Positions 48,774 to 59,370 of a DNA stretch of 64,000 nt are shown here, one piece after another. A model generated the notes under the pieces. The model was not told the origin of the DNA and did no database searches. It saw nothing but the letters and a program-made list of their open reading frames with translations. Each line of letters opens with the position of its first letter. Position 1 is the first letter of the stretch. The stretch is taken from the NCBI GenBank assembly GCA_020205615.1, contig CM035173.1, forward strand, positions 53,579,300 through 53,643,299. Direction: 5' to 3'. This DNA is from Panax quinquefolius. Its lineage: Eukaryota > Streptophyta > Magnoliopsida > Apiales > Araliaceae. A program made the position numbers and the translations under genes.

Positions 48774-50239
48774 TGTAAAATTTCAGAAATGAATTTGTAA
48801 TTAACAACATTTTAACATACATTCTTTTATTAATTACCAAAATAATTTAGGTCTTGTTTTAAATTGGTATCTCCCACTATTTTCTTCAAACTATATTACC
48901 TCACTTATATAGTTCTAAGCAAAATCTAATTAAAGATTTGCTAGTGAGAATAAGGATCCCATTTCAAATGTATATAGCCTTGTGGTGACACAACAAACTA
49001 TATATAAATAAATAGGTAGACAACTTTTGTCAATTACATCAACTATGCAACTCCTTTTCTTTTGCCTCTTAGATTATTTTGATCAAGTGGTGGCACATCC
49101 GAATCAAAATTATCCAAGTTAAGTCCGACCTAGCACTCCATATATTCAAAAAGAAAAATATCATCCTTGTGGTGACACAACAAAACAATATTGTTCAATT
49201 TTCTTTATAAGCATCAAATGTGATAAATTAACATCTTAAATACTTAATACTTGCCTTGTGGTGACACAAACAAACTCATATTAAATATTTAATACTCTAA
49301 TAATTTTATCATGCTAGAAAGGCTGACGCTCGATATTCAAAATATCTTTGAACGCTTAGGACTTAATATAATAATTTGAGGGTTTGTTATTAATTTGTCT
49401 CATCTTGTTTAGCGCACATTTACATATATATATAAAATAATACGCGTCATATTAATGAACATGCGAAGCATGTTTGCATAATATATAATATATATAGTAT
49501 AAGCATGCACATATAGAATACTATATTCTACCCGGATTGATTATGAACTTTTATTCTAGTTTGGTTCACTAGAGCCACCAAGTGAACCAAAAGGTCAAAC
49601 CCTAGGGGTGCAAGAAATAATATTTAAATATAACTATTACATTTAAACCCGGGCTCCATTACAAACGGGTCTTCAAGCGCTCCTTGTTCCTTTGATCTCT
49701 AATTTTCTAAAATTAATTCTAACTATTCCTATTACACAACTATTTAAAATAAATAGAAACCTTGATCAGCAGTCAAGGGGAAGTACATAGGAGGGAGATA
49801 GAATTTACATTAAGAAAAAATTAGAGAAGACGAGTACTGTGCAGAATTCCATTTAATAAAACTCCATACATTCATGCATCCAACTAAAATAAAATCCAAT
49901 CGCATTGTCAATAGTCCATAATCAATCCCATTTATTATCATACACATCACCATATGCATCAATAAATTACATTCATCTTATGAATAATAAACATTTAATA
50001 TATATATTGATATCATTTAATGGGCAAATTTACTTAGTATAAAATCTAATTTTGAATCAAAATAAACTCCTTTATTTTAATCCAAATTTAAATCAAAATA
50101 AAACTATTTTATTTTAATTTATCTAATTTTGAATAAAATAAACTATTTTATTTTAATCAAAATCTTTAATCACAATAAACTCCTTTATTTTAATTAATTA
50201 TGGAATCCAATTCCATGTAATAAAAAAAAAAAAAAATTA

Positions 50240-50535
50240 TTAAAGGAAACACGATTTTCTTTCCTATTCACAAATAAACTCCTTTATTTTGAATAATATA
50301 AAATCTTATTTTATATCTAAATAAACTCCTTTATTTAAGGAAAGACTGATTCTTTTTCCTATTCACAAATAAACTCCTTTATTTTGAATAATATGAAATC
50401 TTATTTCATATTTAAATAAACTCATTTATTTAAGGAAACATGGATTCTCTTTCTATTCACAAATAAACTCTTTTATTTTGAATAATATAAAATCTTATTT
50501 TATATCTAAATAAACTCCTTTATTTAAGGAAAGAT
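50240..50535. repeat. Three tandem repeats of about 108 bp
   Basis: Each unit contains CTATTCACAAATAAACTCC, TTTTGAATAATATRAAATC and TAAATAAACTCCTTTATTTA followed by AGGAAA. Copies begin near 50262, 50360 and 50455. Diverged single versions of the AATAAACTCCTTTATTTT phrase extend back to about 50060. Confidence 0.85.
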
Positions 50536-50713
50536 AGAATCCAATTTCAACTCCAATTAGTTATCATGGAATCCAATTCCAACTCTAATTAGTTAGCATG
50601 AAATTTAATTTTTAAATTAAAATAAACCTATTATTTTAAAATTAAAATAAACTTTTATTTTAATTATAAAATTATTGAGAATAATATATTATATATATAT
50701 AATATATTATAAA

Positions 50714-50844
50714 GGACTCCATCCACAAAGAATCCGCTACAAGGTTGCTATATGTAATTAACAAACACCCCTTTTGACGGCCAAGTGCGACATGCAAACG
50801 TATAAAAAAAAAAAAAAAAAATCCCAACCGTAAGAGCCTCTCTA

Positions 50845-50877
<33 letters not shown>

Positions 50878-51837
50878 TCAACCGTAAGAGCCACTTACGG
50901 CTACAAAAAAAAAAAAAAAAAAATTCCATAGCAAATGTTTGTTTTATAAACACAAATGTTTTTATTTTGTTATAAAATATAGCAAATGTTTGTTTATTTT
51001 ATAAAAAATGTTTTTATTTTTGTTATAAAATATATTATAAAAACATTTGTTATAAAATATTTGTTTTTATAAAACATTTTTTTTTTTTTACTAATTACTA
51101 AAAAAAAAAAAAAATGTTTATAAAAACAAATATTTTATAACAAATGTTTTATTTTTGTTATAAAATATATTATAAAAATTTGTTATAAAATATTTGTTTT
51201 TATAAAACATTTTTTTTATTTTTTTACTAAAAAAAAAAAAAATGTTTTATAAACAAATATTTTATAACAAATGTTTTATTTTTGTTATAAAATATTTATT
51301 TTTATAAAACATTTGTTATAAAATATTTGTTTTTATAAAACATTTGTTATAAAATATTTGTTTTATAAAACATTTTTTTTTTTTTTACCTACTAAAATAA
51401 AAAAAAAATGTTTTATAAAACAAATATTTTATAACAAATGTTTTATTTTTGTTATAAAATATATTATAAAAACATTTGTTATTATAAAATATTTTATAAT
51501 AAAATATTTGTTATTATAACAAATATTTGTTAGTGATTTTTTTGTGTCGTAAGAAGTCGCACAATTCGGTTTGTATTTTTTTTTTTTTTTTTTGTGTCGT
51601 AAAGAGGCTCTTACTATTTGTATTTTTTTTTTTTTTTTTTGTGTCGTAAAGAGGCTCTTACTACTGGTTTGAATTTTTTTTTTTTTATTTTTTTTTTTTT
51701 TTGTAAGTAGTAAGAGGCTCTTACGGTTTGAATATTTTTTTTTTTTTTTTTATAATGTTTATGTCATCTAAATTGGTCGTCCAAAAAGGGTTGTTGACAA
51801 TCTTATAAAGCAACCTATTCTTCATGGATGGAGTCCC
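50714..51837. mobile_element. Foldback / MULE-like non-autonomous DNA transposon
   Basis: The left end GGACTCCATCCACAAAGAAT and the inverted right end GGGACTCCATCCATGAAGAA form terminal inverted repeats readable for about 90 bases (shared GGTTGCT, then CCTTTTG-ACG-CCAA). Next inward on both arms come CCGTAAGAGCC repeats separated by poly(A)/poly(T), then an AT-rich core of inverted TTATAAAACATTTGTTATAAAATATTTG units (50940-51530). ATTATAAA occurs at both borders (50706-50713 and 51838-51845; one extra base at the right), fitting an 8-bp duplication as in Mutator-like or hAT elements. No coding capacity. The Phe-rich open frame at 50672-50953 is just poly(A) read on the minus strand. Confidence 0.75.
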
Positions 51838-51849
51838 ATTATAAAATAA

Positions 51850-51850
<1 letters not shown>

Positions 51851-51919
<69 letters not shown>
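51851..51919. repeat. (AT)n microsatellite
   Basis: A long uninterrupted AT run beside the foldback element. Confidence 0.95.
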
Positions 51920-51923
<4 letters not shown>

Positions 51924-52282
51924 GTCGTCATGTGCTACTACTTTTTTTTTTTTTTTTTTATAACATGCTCATGATTACTTTAATCATTACATGCTAATGA
52001 TTACTATAATCATTACAAGCTAATATATATAATCATTACATGCTAATATATATAATCATTACTTTAATCATGATTACTTTAATCATTACATATATAGCTT
52101 GTACGGAATGTGAAGTAATTCCACCGAATTCGTGAATCAGCAGCTACCAGCGAAAAAAAAAAATTTGCCGTTTTTTTTTTTATTAAATTTTATACAATAA
52201 AATTATGCCCAATTAAATTGTTCTAAACACATATCAATATAGATATTAAATTAAAACAATTAATAATTCGCATAAAGGTTTG

Positions 52283-52294
52283 GCTCTGATGCCA
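52283..52294 (-). promoter_or_regulatory. E primer binding site
   Basis: The minus strand reads TGGCATCAGAGC one base from the LTR; one change from the usual TGGTATCAGAGC. Confidence 0.85.
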
Positions 52295-52295
52295 C

Positions 52296-54173
52296 TGTTA
52301 GGTTTGTAATATTCATGTGCGCAATCAAATTACAAATTTAAGCGGAAGCGTGATAAAATCAGAGTTTAAAATTTTACAAACCATTTACCCGGATCACCCT
52401 TTATGCACAATTATTAATTAAACGAAAATATAAAGAATAAAATCATACCCTTGAAGATCGAGCTTCCTCAGGTACAAGTTCACCTCCAAATCCTTTCGCG
52501 TTCAACTTGAATCTACCGGGGTTTTGTTCCTTCCTTTGATCAACGTTAGCCACCCAAGCGTTTGGCCTCTAGAGGTGATCCACCAAGGAAAAATAAAGAA
52601 TTCAAGAAGATGGTGTATTTGGCTCAAACCCTAGTTTTCTATCTCTATAGAAAAGGGTACTCTCCCACAAATTGGAATTATTACGTTGTTAAAGTCAACA
52701 ACCCTTACACCCATAATAAGACTCCTCTTATTTATAGATGTGGGCAACCCACCTTAACAATTAAGGAATTGGGATTTATTTAATTAATTAAATTCTTTTA
52801 ATTAATTAAGCTCCCTAATCTAATTAGGGATAATTAATTAAACTCTTTAACTAATTTTCCTTCCTAATCCAATTAGGAATAAATGAGAGTACTTATATTA
52901 AATTAATTTCTAAACTCTTTTAGAAATTAAAATAATAATAATTGTAATAATATTAATAAGACTCTCTTATTAATTTATATTTAATATTTCTAAAATATTA
53001 AATAATAAATATTAAGCTATTTAATTTATTCTATCACCATAGATTAAATTAAATATACTTAACATATAATTACGATTATGCCATTAACTTCTTAAATAAT
53101 TATTCTTCCTTTTATGGTGTGACCCTTTAGGTTCTCCATATTAAACCTATTGTGAATAAATCAATTAGAACAATTCTAATCTTATTTAAATAAATAAATT
53201 AAATAATTAATTTATTTAAATAAATAATATTTATTCTACAATAGGATAAGCCTCCCAAGCGATCAACGACTTTCCGGATAATATAGATTTCAACATTAAT
53301 CATTAAAGAACCTTTGAGTAAATAGTTACCGTACAATTCAATCCTTCCACCATACAATGTCCCAATTAAATATAAGACATGGAATTACTGTCAAGTCTTA
53401 TTTTATTTAATTATATGTATTTCGATCCTTAAATGCACAACTCCAAATAATGCAAATTAGAAACTCCTTTCTAATTTCATTCTCGCCTTAACAAGGACTC
53501 TTTGGGTTGTCATTTATCGAATCACATAGGACATTTCTCTTCTTTTATTAGAAGTGGTAGATTCTTTATTGATCATACATTATCTCCATGTACAACTTAT
53601 TATACCCAAGCATACCCTTTGATATACCCTAAGGGTCTTAAGGAATAAGTCAAAGTATAACTCATCATACACAAGATACTATGATGATCTCAAGTCCAAG
53701 GATCACTTGTACTACTATCACTACAGAATTCCTATCGACAAAGCAAATAAAACTCCATTAGGTATTCCTTAGCGAGCCACGCTCAATAAACTTATTCTCT
53801 AATAAGCACCTACATACTTGCTTTAGTGTCTCCACACAAATGATCATGAGATCAACCATCCTCATCCAATGAGCAAGCAACGATGTAATTTGATCTATCC
53901 GGATTCACTAATCCCCAATTTAGTAATCCAATGATTGGGAACTATTTTAGTTTTAAGCTTTCTAAGAATTTAGATCTCATTAGAATGATCATCATCATTA
54001 TTCTAAAAGCATTGCTTAAAACTATGGGTTTATCACATATTATAAAACAGCATCATGTAGATAATTTAAAAGCCTTTAATAAATTAATACTTTTTATTAA
54101 TAAATGAATAAGATTGCTACAAAGTATATGCTTTATCATCAAACATGATTGGCTTGTGTGCATACTACTTTCA
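52296..54173 (-). repeat. E 5' LTR (1878 bp)
   Basis: Plus strand runs from TGTTAGGTTTG to ACTACTTTCA. It matches 43896-45780 with long identical stretches and a few small indels. TATAAATA (minus) at 52729-52736. Confidence 0.93.
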
Positions 54174-54178
54174 ACGTG
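54174..54178. repeat. E target site duplication, right (ACGTG)
   Basis: Matches 43891-43895. Confidence 0.9.
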
Positions 54179-54830
54179 GAGGGAATCAACATGCCAGAAA
54201 TGGTAATCACTTTGGTGGTAATCATGGCCATGACAATAAGAGTGGACATTTCAAGAAGACGAGACTCAACAAGGATGGAAAGACGTCAGCACCAACACCT
54301 GTTGTTAAAGAAGGAAAACGACCGCCGGTCGTATGTTACAAATGTGGAGGGGAAGGACACATAAGTCCAAACTGCACGATGCAGTCCAAAGGATGTTATA
54401 ATTGTGAAAAAGAAGGTCGCCTAGCCTGATTTTGTCTTGCACCAAAGTCAAGTCCAGTTGGGATGGAGGCATCAAAGGGTGTCCTAGACAAGACAAAACC
54501 GGTAGTACAAGGGAGAGTGTTTGTAGTAACCTCCCAAAAAGCGAGGAATCCGAACGAGGTGATCACAGGTAAGCTAATCATAAACTCTAGTGAAGTTTAT
54601 ACTTTATTTGATACCGGTTCTACCCATTCTTTTATCTCTCTTGCTTGCGCTCAATGTTTAAATTTGACTCCGGAGAGATTAGACTTTGACTTATCGGTTG
54701 AAACTTCGTTAACAGAAACCTTCATTACCTCCACTGTTTATAAATCTTGTTTGATTCAAATCGACACTTTCACATTACCTGTTGATCTTATCTCTTTGAA
54801 AATACTTGCATTCGATGTGATTTAGGGATT
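54179..54830 (+). pseudogene. C gag C-terminus with knuckles and protease start
   Basis: Gag resumes with a His/Gly/Asn-rich linker (GGNQHARNGNHFGGNHGHDN), then an intact knuckle CYKCGGEGHISPNC and a second, damaged CYNCEKEGRLA-stop-FC (His to Arg). After a spacer, the protease is open at 54463-54825, with active site YTLFDTGSTHSFIS and LKILAFDVI before a stop near 54825. The LFDTGS motif is intact. The open frame at 54145-54429 starts inside E by chance. Confidence 0.88.
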
Positions 54831-55660
54831 GATTGATTAACTACTCATCATGCTAAAATCGATTATTTTCGTAAGGTTGTTAGCTTTCATATTCCTAACC
54901 AACCTATTATGCGAATTCAAGCAACCAAACCACTAAAATCAATCACTATCATATCAAGCCATAAAGCTATTCATTTATTGAAAAATGGATGTCAAGCTTT
55001 CTTAGCCCATGTCACGGATTTAAATAAAAAATACGTCAGATTTGAATGATATTTCTATTGTTAATAAATTTCCTGACATATACTTGAAGAACCTCCTAGC
55101 CTACCCCTAGAGCGTGAAATCAAATTTTGTATTGACCTCAGTACAAAACCCATTTCTAAAACCCTTAAATATTTCTTCACCTAGAACGAACATATAATAC
55201 GCCAAAGATGTTGGCTCGAGCTGTTAAAGATTACGACTATACCATTCAATATCATCGTGGAATAGTGAACGTGGTAGTTGACGCGTTGAGTAGAAGATCG
55301 TATGCGAGTACGATATTGTTAACATAAAAAACCCATTTCGTATAACTTACAAATGATGAAGATAGAGTTAAAGACTCTAGGGACCCACGTGAAGATAACA
55401 AATATACGAGTAGAATCGACTTTAATTGATAAAGTAAAAGCCGTGCAAGCTACATACTCAGAGCTGATGAATGTGAAGAAGAAGGTTCAAGAGGGCATTA
55501 TTCTAGAAGCAAGAATCGACGAAGAGAAGAAATCTCAACCCTCGATTTAATTGGCCCATTTGAAATCCTCGATAGAGTAGGAATTGTGGCCTATAGACTC
55601 ATTTTACCGCCAAGTATGTCGCGTGTTCATAACGTTTTTCACGTATTGTTGTTAGTAAAA
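54831..55660 (+). pseudogene. C deleted pol: protease end, RT start, RNase H end, integrase ends
   Basis: In order: protease tail (HHAKIDYFRKVVSFHIP), RT N-terminal edge (LPLEREIKFCIDLSTKPISK), an abrupt change near 55165 to the RNase H end (KYFFT, then [19 protein letters not shown]), the integrase N-terminal spacer (55353-55505: IRVESTLIDKVKAVQ), then a second abrupt change to the integrase C-terminal part (LIGPFEILDRVGIVAYRLI, SRVHNVFHV). The RT palm, most of RNase H, the integrase zinc region and the DDE core are absent. Additional stops occur. Confidence 0.85.
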
Positions 55661-56270
55661 ACTTAGTCTTGGGGGACTTTGGAGCCAAATTTCAGAATAA
55701 TTAATGAATCTGAAAAATTATGAAATCATGGGGGTTTTATAGAGCATGTTACAAGCTTTCCATAGCCTTGAAAATGGACTAATTTCGATAACTGATAAAG
55801 AAGTTATGAAGATTTTAAGTATGTGCGTCAAAAGTTGCAAAATCTAGAAAATTAGAGTTAAGTGCCAAGGGTCAAGTGCCTAGGCGCTAGGCTCGGTGCT
55901 TAGAATCTGTTCTTAGGCACCTAGGTGCTTGCCCAAGGCCAAATTTGGGCGCCTAGGCACTGGTCAAGTGTTAAGCCAAAATTTGTCCGTACATCTTTTA
56001 GTAAATTGGGTATAACATTTTCATACGAACTCCGATTGAGGTGATTTTTAATGATTCAAAAAGATAACAAGTACACCTAAAACTTTCATTCTTTATGTTT
56101 TGAGATTTGAGGTCAGTATCAAGGCCTAAAATGGCTATTTTAGGGACCGATGTGCATTCAGAGGCAATCGGAGGACATCAGGCATGCACGTATGCAACGT
56201 GTAATGTTTTCGACGATAAAGGTATTCAAGGTATCCTCACCTCGTCGACATTTCGAGGGCGAAATTTCAT
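55661..56270 (+). other. C 3' noncoding tract with GCCTAGGCGC repeats
   Basis: No chromodomain is found where one is expected. At 55860-55990 a phrase of the type GTGCCTAGGCGCTAGG recurs four or five times in direct and near-inverted forms. The flanks contain AAGAAGTTATGAAG and ATACGAACTCCGATTGAGGTG, phrases also seen in related form in the G2 LTR (about 20850-21080, minus). The open frame at 56107-56340 runs into the LTR and is not called. Confidence 0.55.
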
Positions 56271-56283
56271 AAAGAAGGGAGAT
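56271..56283 (+). promoter_or_regulatory. C polypurine tract
   Basis: AAAGAAGGGAGAT directly before TGTGAGACC. Confidence 0.85.
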
Positions 56284-57469
56284 TGTGAGACCCCAGATTT
56301 TATGAATAAAGATTTAATTTTCTCGAAATATTTTTTTTAATATTATGGTGTGGATTTGATATAATGTTGTAGTTGTGGGTAATATTTATAAATTTTGCAA
56401 AGTATGCAAGTTGTTATATAATATTTGATTGGTCGGGGAATATTCTTTTTTGTCGGGAATATCCGTGATGACGCAAGACAATCATTGGTGGACGCCTGAT
56501 AATGAAAGTATTATCGTAGTTAGTTAAAACTATGTAATTATCATTTTATAAAAATAACTACGCGAAAGTGTTACCATTAAAAACCTGTTAAACTACCCAT
56601 TAATAAAAAATACAAAGAATACTGGTGATTGCATAGTAGCACACTGCGGTATTGATTATTAATGCTTACGTGAGAAGTCACTCAGTTATACTCAATTATT
56701 GCTATAATAATTGCTGCATCATATCTCTCATATTATTATTTCGATTATTGCTACAATAATTGCTCAATAATATGGTATATTATTAAATCAATAATTGAGA
56801 CGACAAAGTTATTCATATTATTAAATTACAATATTTATAATGTCTAGAAGTTCTGTCAAGGAGAGGTTTGGTCATCTAATTGTGCGCCAATAAGGAGAAA
56901 TCCTTATCGGAAAGCCCCCTCTTTCCTGGGAACGACCTGGTTGTTAAATATTATGAGTTATAATATTAATGATGAATAAGTTCGTGTTGATTAAAGATGA
57001 AATTGATAGTTCCATTGTGTTGAAATTATTAGTGTTAGTGGAAATCGATATTTATTTCGATATTAATTGATGTCTAGAAGTTATACTGACCAGTCGGGTA
57101 ATTAATCGGATAAATGAGCAATTAATTGCTATTAATTCACATGATGATAACTATTTGTTCACATGTGCCTACTATTGATTCACATTGTTGTACTATTAGG
57201 GGAGTTGGTGCAAGATTGATAACACTTGCATTACTAAGGTAAAAATGAAGGTATAGATGGAGGTATTATACTTTAATTCGTATTTTCACATGATTATAAC
57301 TTTTAATTCACATGATTGAACTATTGATTCACATTATTTACTATTAGGGGAGCTGGTGCAAGTTTGATAATACTTGCAGGACTAAATTAAATATGAAAGA
57401 AAAGTTGGAGGTATTGTACTATTAGATTTCGAGCCCCAAAATGTGCAATTATTAAAAATATATTTTTCC

Positions 57470-57477
57470 TATAAATA
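57470..57477 (+). promoter_or_regulatory. Probable TATA box of C 3' LTR
   Basis: CCTATAAATAGAAGC. The 5' LTR copy has lost the first T (CAATAAATAGAAG near 41036), so the 5' promoter is probably weaker. Inferred. Confidence 0.65.
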
Positions 57478-57664
57478 GAAGCTTATTCTTCCTTCATTTC
57501 TCACCAATTCACTAAAGTTTTAGAGCAATTATTATAGAGAAAAATTATAGAGAGAAAGAAGAAGAGAAATTCGCTACCTCACTATTCCAATATCCAGTTT
57601 CTTCTAAGGTAAGGGGTATTATTCTTTCGTATTCATGAAGAGAATTATTTCTTTCAATACTCAT

Positions 57665-58130
57665 AAGAGTTGTTATTCCATTCTTTATTATTATGTTGGA
57701 ATAACCTGTCTATGCGAAGTACCGCATACATGGTGAAATTCTGTTGTTATTCCATTATTTATTATTCTATTGGAATATCATGTCTGTGCGGATTACGCAT
57801 GATCTGGTTCCATTTTTATTATTCTGTTGGAATAACCTGTCTGTGAGGTTTATCGCATGCCTGGTGAATTCTGTTGTTATTCAATTCTTTATTATTATAT
57901 TGGAATATCCTGTCAGTGCGGATTACGCATGACTTGGTTCCAATCTTTATTATTCTATTTGAATATCCTGTCTGTGCGGATTACGCATGACCTGGTTCCA
58001 TTCTTTATTATTCTGTTGAGAATAACCTCTCTGTGCGGTCTATCGCAGGCCTGGTGAATTCTTCTGTTATTCCATTCTTTATTATTCTATTGGAATAACT
58101 TGTCTGTGTGTATTACCATATGCATGGTGA
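57665..58130 (+). repeat. Tandem repeats in C 3' LTR
   Basis: Same repeat family as 41225-41640, with at least one extra TGCGGATTACGCATGACTTGG unit. Confidence 0.85.
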
Positions 58131-59365
58131 ATGATCCTTTGTATTCATTCCTTATTAAATTATGGAAATCATCTATCTACGTGGATTACCGCATGGCGGG
58201 CAAAAATCCATTAGCAGTTTCATATATTCTATTATATTTAGTTGGTTAAAGTTTTGACTTCTATACTTCATGAAATTAGTTGAATATCCTGGATATTTGC
58301 ACTTCATCCAGTATCTTTTCATGGAAATATTCTTCTGAGCATTCTTGAATTTTACTCCACAAAGAAGTATCATGTTGACAATTTAGACGTTTTTGATTTC
58401 ATGATAAATTAACTTATAAATCTTTAAAATTTATTCTTGAACTTGTTTTATTGAATTATTATGTCATTGTCATCATCCTCATGTTTATATTGTGATGAAA
58501 GTCATCTTTGGCTTACGTGCATAGATAGACTATTGATTATTGGTTTTACAGTTGTATATCTTTGGCTTACGTGCACAGATGAACTATTGATTGATGAGTA
58601 TCTTTGGCTTACGTGCATAGATGGACTCGGTATGATTATGATTAGGAATCATTCGGTTTAATCATGACCTGTAATGTTATAAATGATGAGGTAAAAGTCC
58701 TCAGTGGCCTATAGTGCATTGATGGACAGTTTTTGGTATGATTATGACCAGGGATTATTCGGTATAGTCATAACCATTGATGATTTAATGAATATCCTTG
58801 GCCTATAGTGTAGGGGCGATTCAATGATGTGGTTTATTTATTAAGCTGAGTCTCAGCGATAAAAATTGATGAAAACATTTTAAATCATAGAAGATAGTAG
58901 GTATCATGCTCTACTTGACTCTTCTAATGGATTGCTTATTCCGCTGTAGTTAAACTTGATGTCTATTGTATTTTATCAGTTTAACATTGTTGAAGACTAA
59001 TGATAATTTATTCTGCATTATCTTAGTCATAATATTTCTTACTGGGCTAGTTGAGCTCACCCTTTTGCTTTCATTGTTCTCTTCAGGAAATGAATACGTA
59101 GTCGGGACTAGTCAGGGAACGGAGTGATGTTTCGAGATGATGTATTAGTAGTCCTCACTATTTTATAAAATAGTATGATAATAAATGTAATGAGAACTCT
59201 ATTTGAGAGTGGATATTGTCTAGAAGGCAATATTCCTGTTTAAACTCTCAGCTATGTTTTGTCGTTTATCACACGACGGTTGTATAATTAAGTTTGTATT
59301 TGTATTCTGTACCATGTATCTGACGACCCAAGTTGGGTGACGTATACCTGTTTTGGGGTGTCACA

Positions 59366-59370
59366 TATTT
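59366..59370. repeat. C target site duplication, right (TATTT)
   Basis: Matches 39882-39886. Confidence 0.92.

Larger units (their letters stand above)
48790..52282 (-). other. E long noncoding leader
   Basis: About 3.5 kb between gag and PBS has no convincing sense ORF. It contains a recurring CTTGTGGTGACACAA phrase three times (near 48973, 49170, 49255), the 108-base tandem repeats, the foldback element, an (AT)n run and a TAATCATTACATGCTAAT-type repeat at 51965-52090. A leader this long is unusual for copia elements and suggests the region has accumulated insertions. Confidence 0.65.
43896..54173 (-). mobile_element. E: Ty1/copia element with RT deletion, minus strand
   Basis: Two 1.88-kb LTRs, ACGTG duplications, an iMet-type PBS next to the right LTR and a PPT next to the left LTR set the orientation. 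On the minus strand the order is gag, protease, integrase, RT, RNase H, so integrase precedes RT as in copia. The pol frame is full of stops, and the N-terminal half of RT is missing near 46712. A leader of 3.5 kb separates PBS from gag and holds tandem repeats and a foldback element. The LTRs are very similar over long stretches, which implies a fairly recent insertion of an already defective element. Confidence 0.92.
39887..59365 (+). mobile_element. C: internally deleted Ty3/gypsy element (non-autonomous), split by E
   Basis: This is the only plus-strand full-span element. It has 3.0-3.1-kb LTRs, a PBS, a chromovirus-like gag, two knuckles, protease, then remnants of RT, RNase H and integrase, a PPT and TATTT duplications. 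The RT start is fused to the end of RNase H near 55165, and the integrase N-terminal spacer is fused to its C-terminal part near 55530. Thus the RT core and the integrase core are missing, and no chromodomain is found. Without E it is about 9.2 kb. It lies in the integrase of B. Confidence 0.92.
56284..59365 (+). repeat. C 3' LTR (3082 bp)
   Basis: Runs from TGTGAGACCCC to GGGGTGTCACA. It is longer than its sister because of extra repeat copies at 57665-58130. TATAAATA at 57470-57477. The short open frames at 57744-58057 and 58461-58661 come from the repeats. Confidence 0.92.

Noticed and set aside
50672..50953. Phe-rich 93-codon frame resembling a membrane protein
   Set aside because: It is poly(A) of the foldback element read on the minus strand.
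50940..51560. Regular TTATAAAACATTTG repeats as a CRISPR-like array
   Set aside because: No constant repeat with unique spacers; units are inverted and AT-rich, in a plant genome context.
55353..55550. 65-codon frame as an independent small gene
   Set aside because: Its start is the integrase N-terminal spacer of C; it is a pol remnant.
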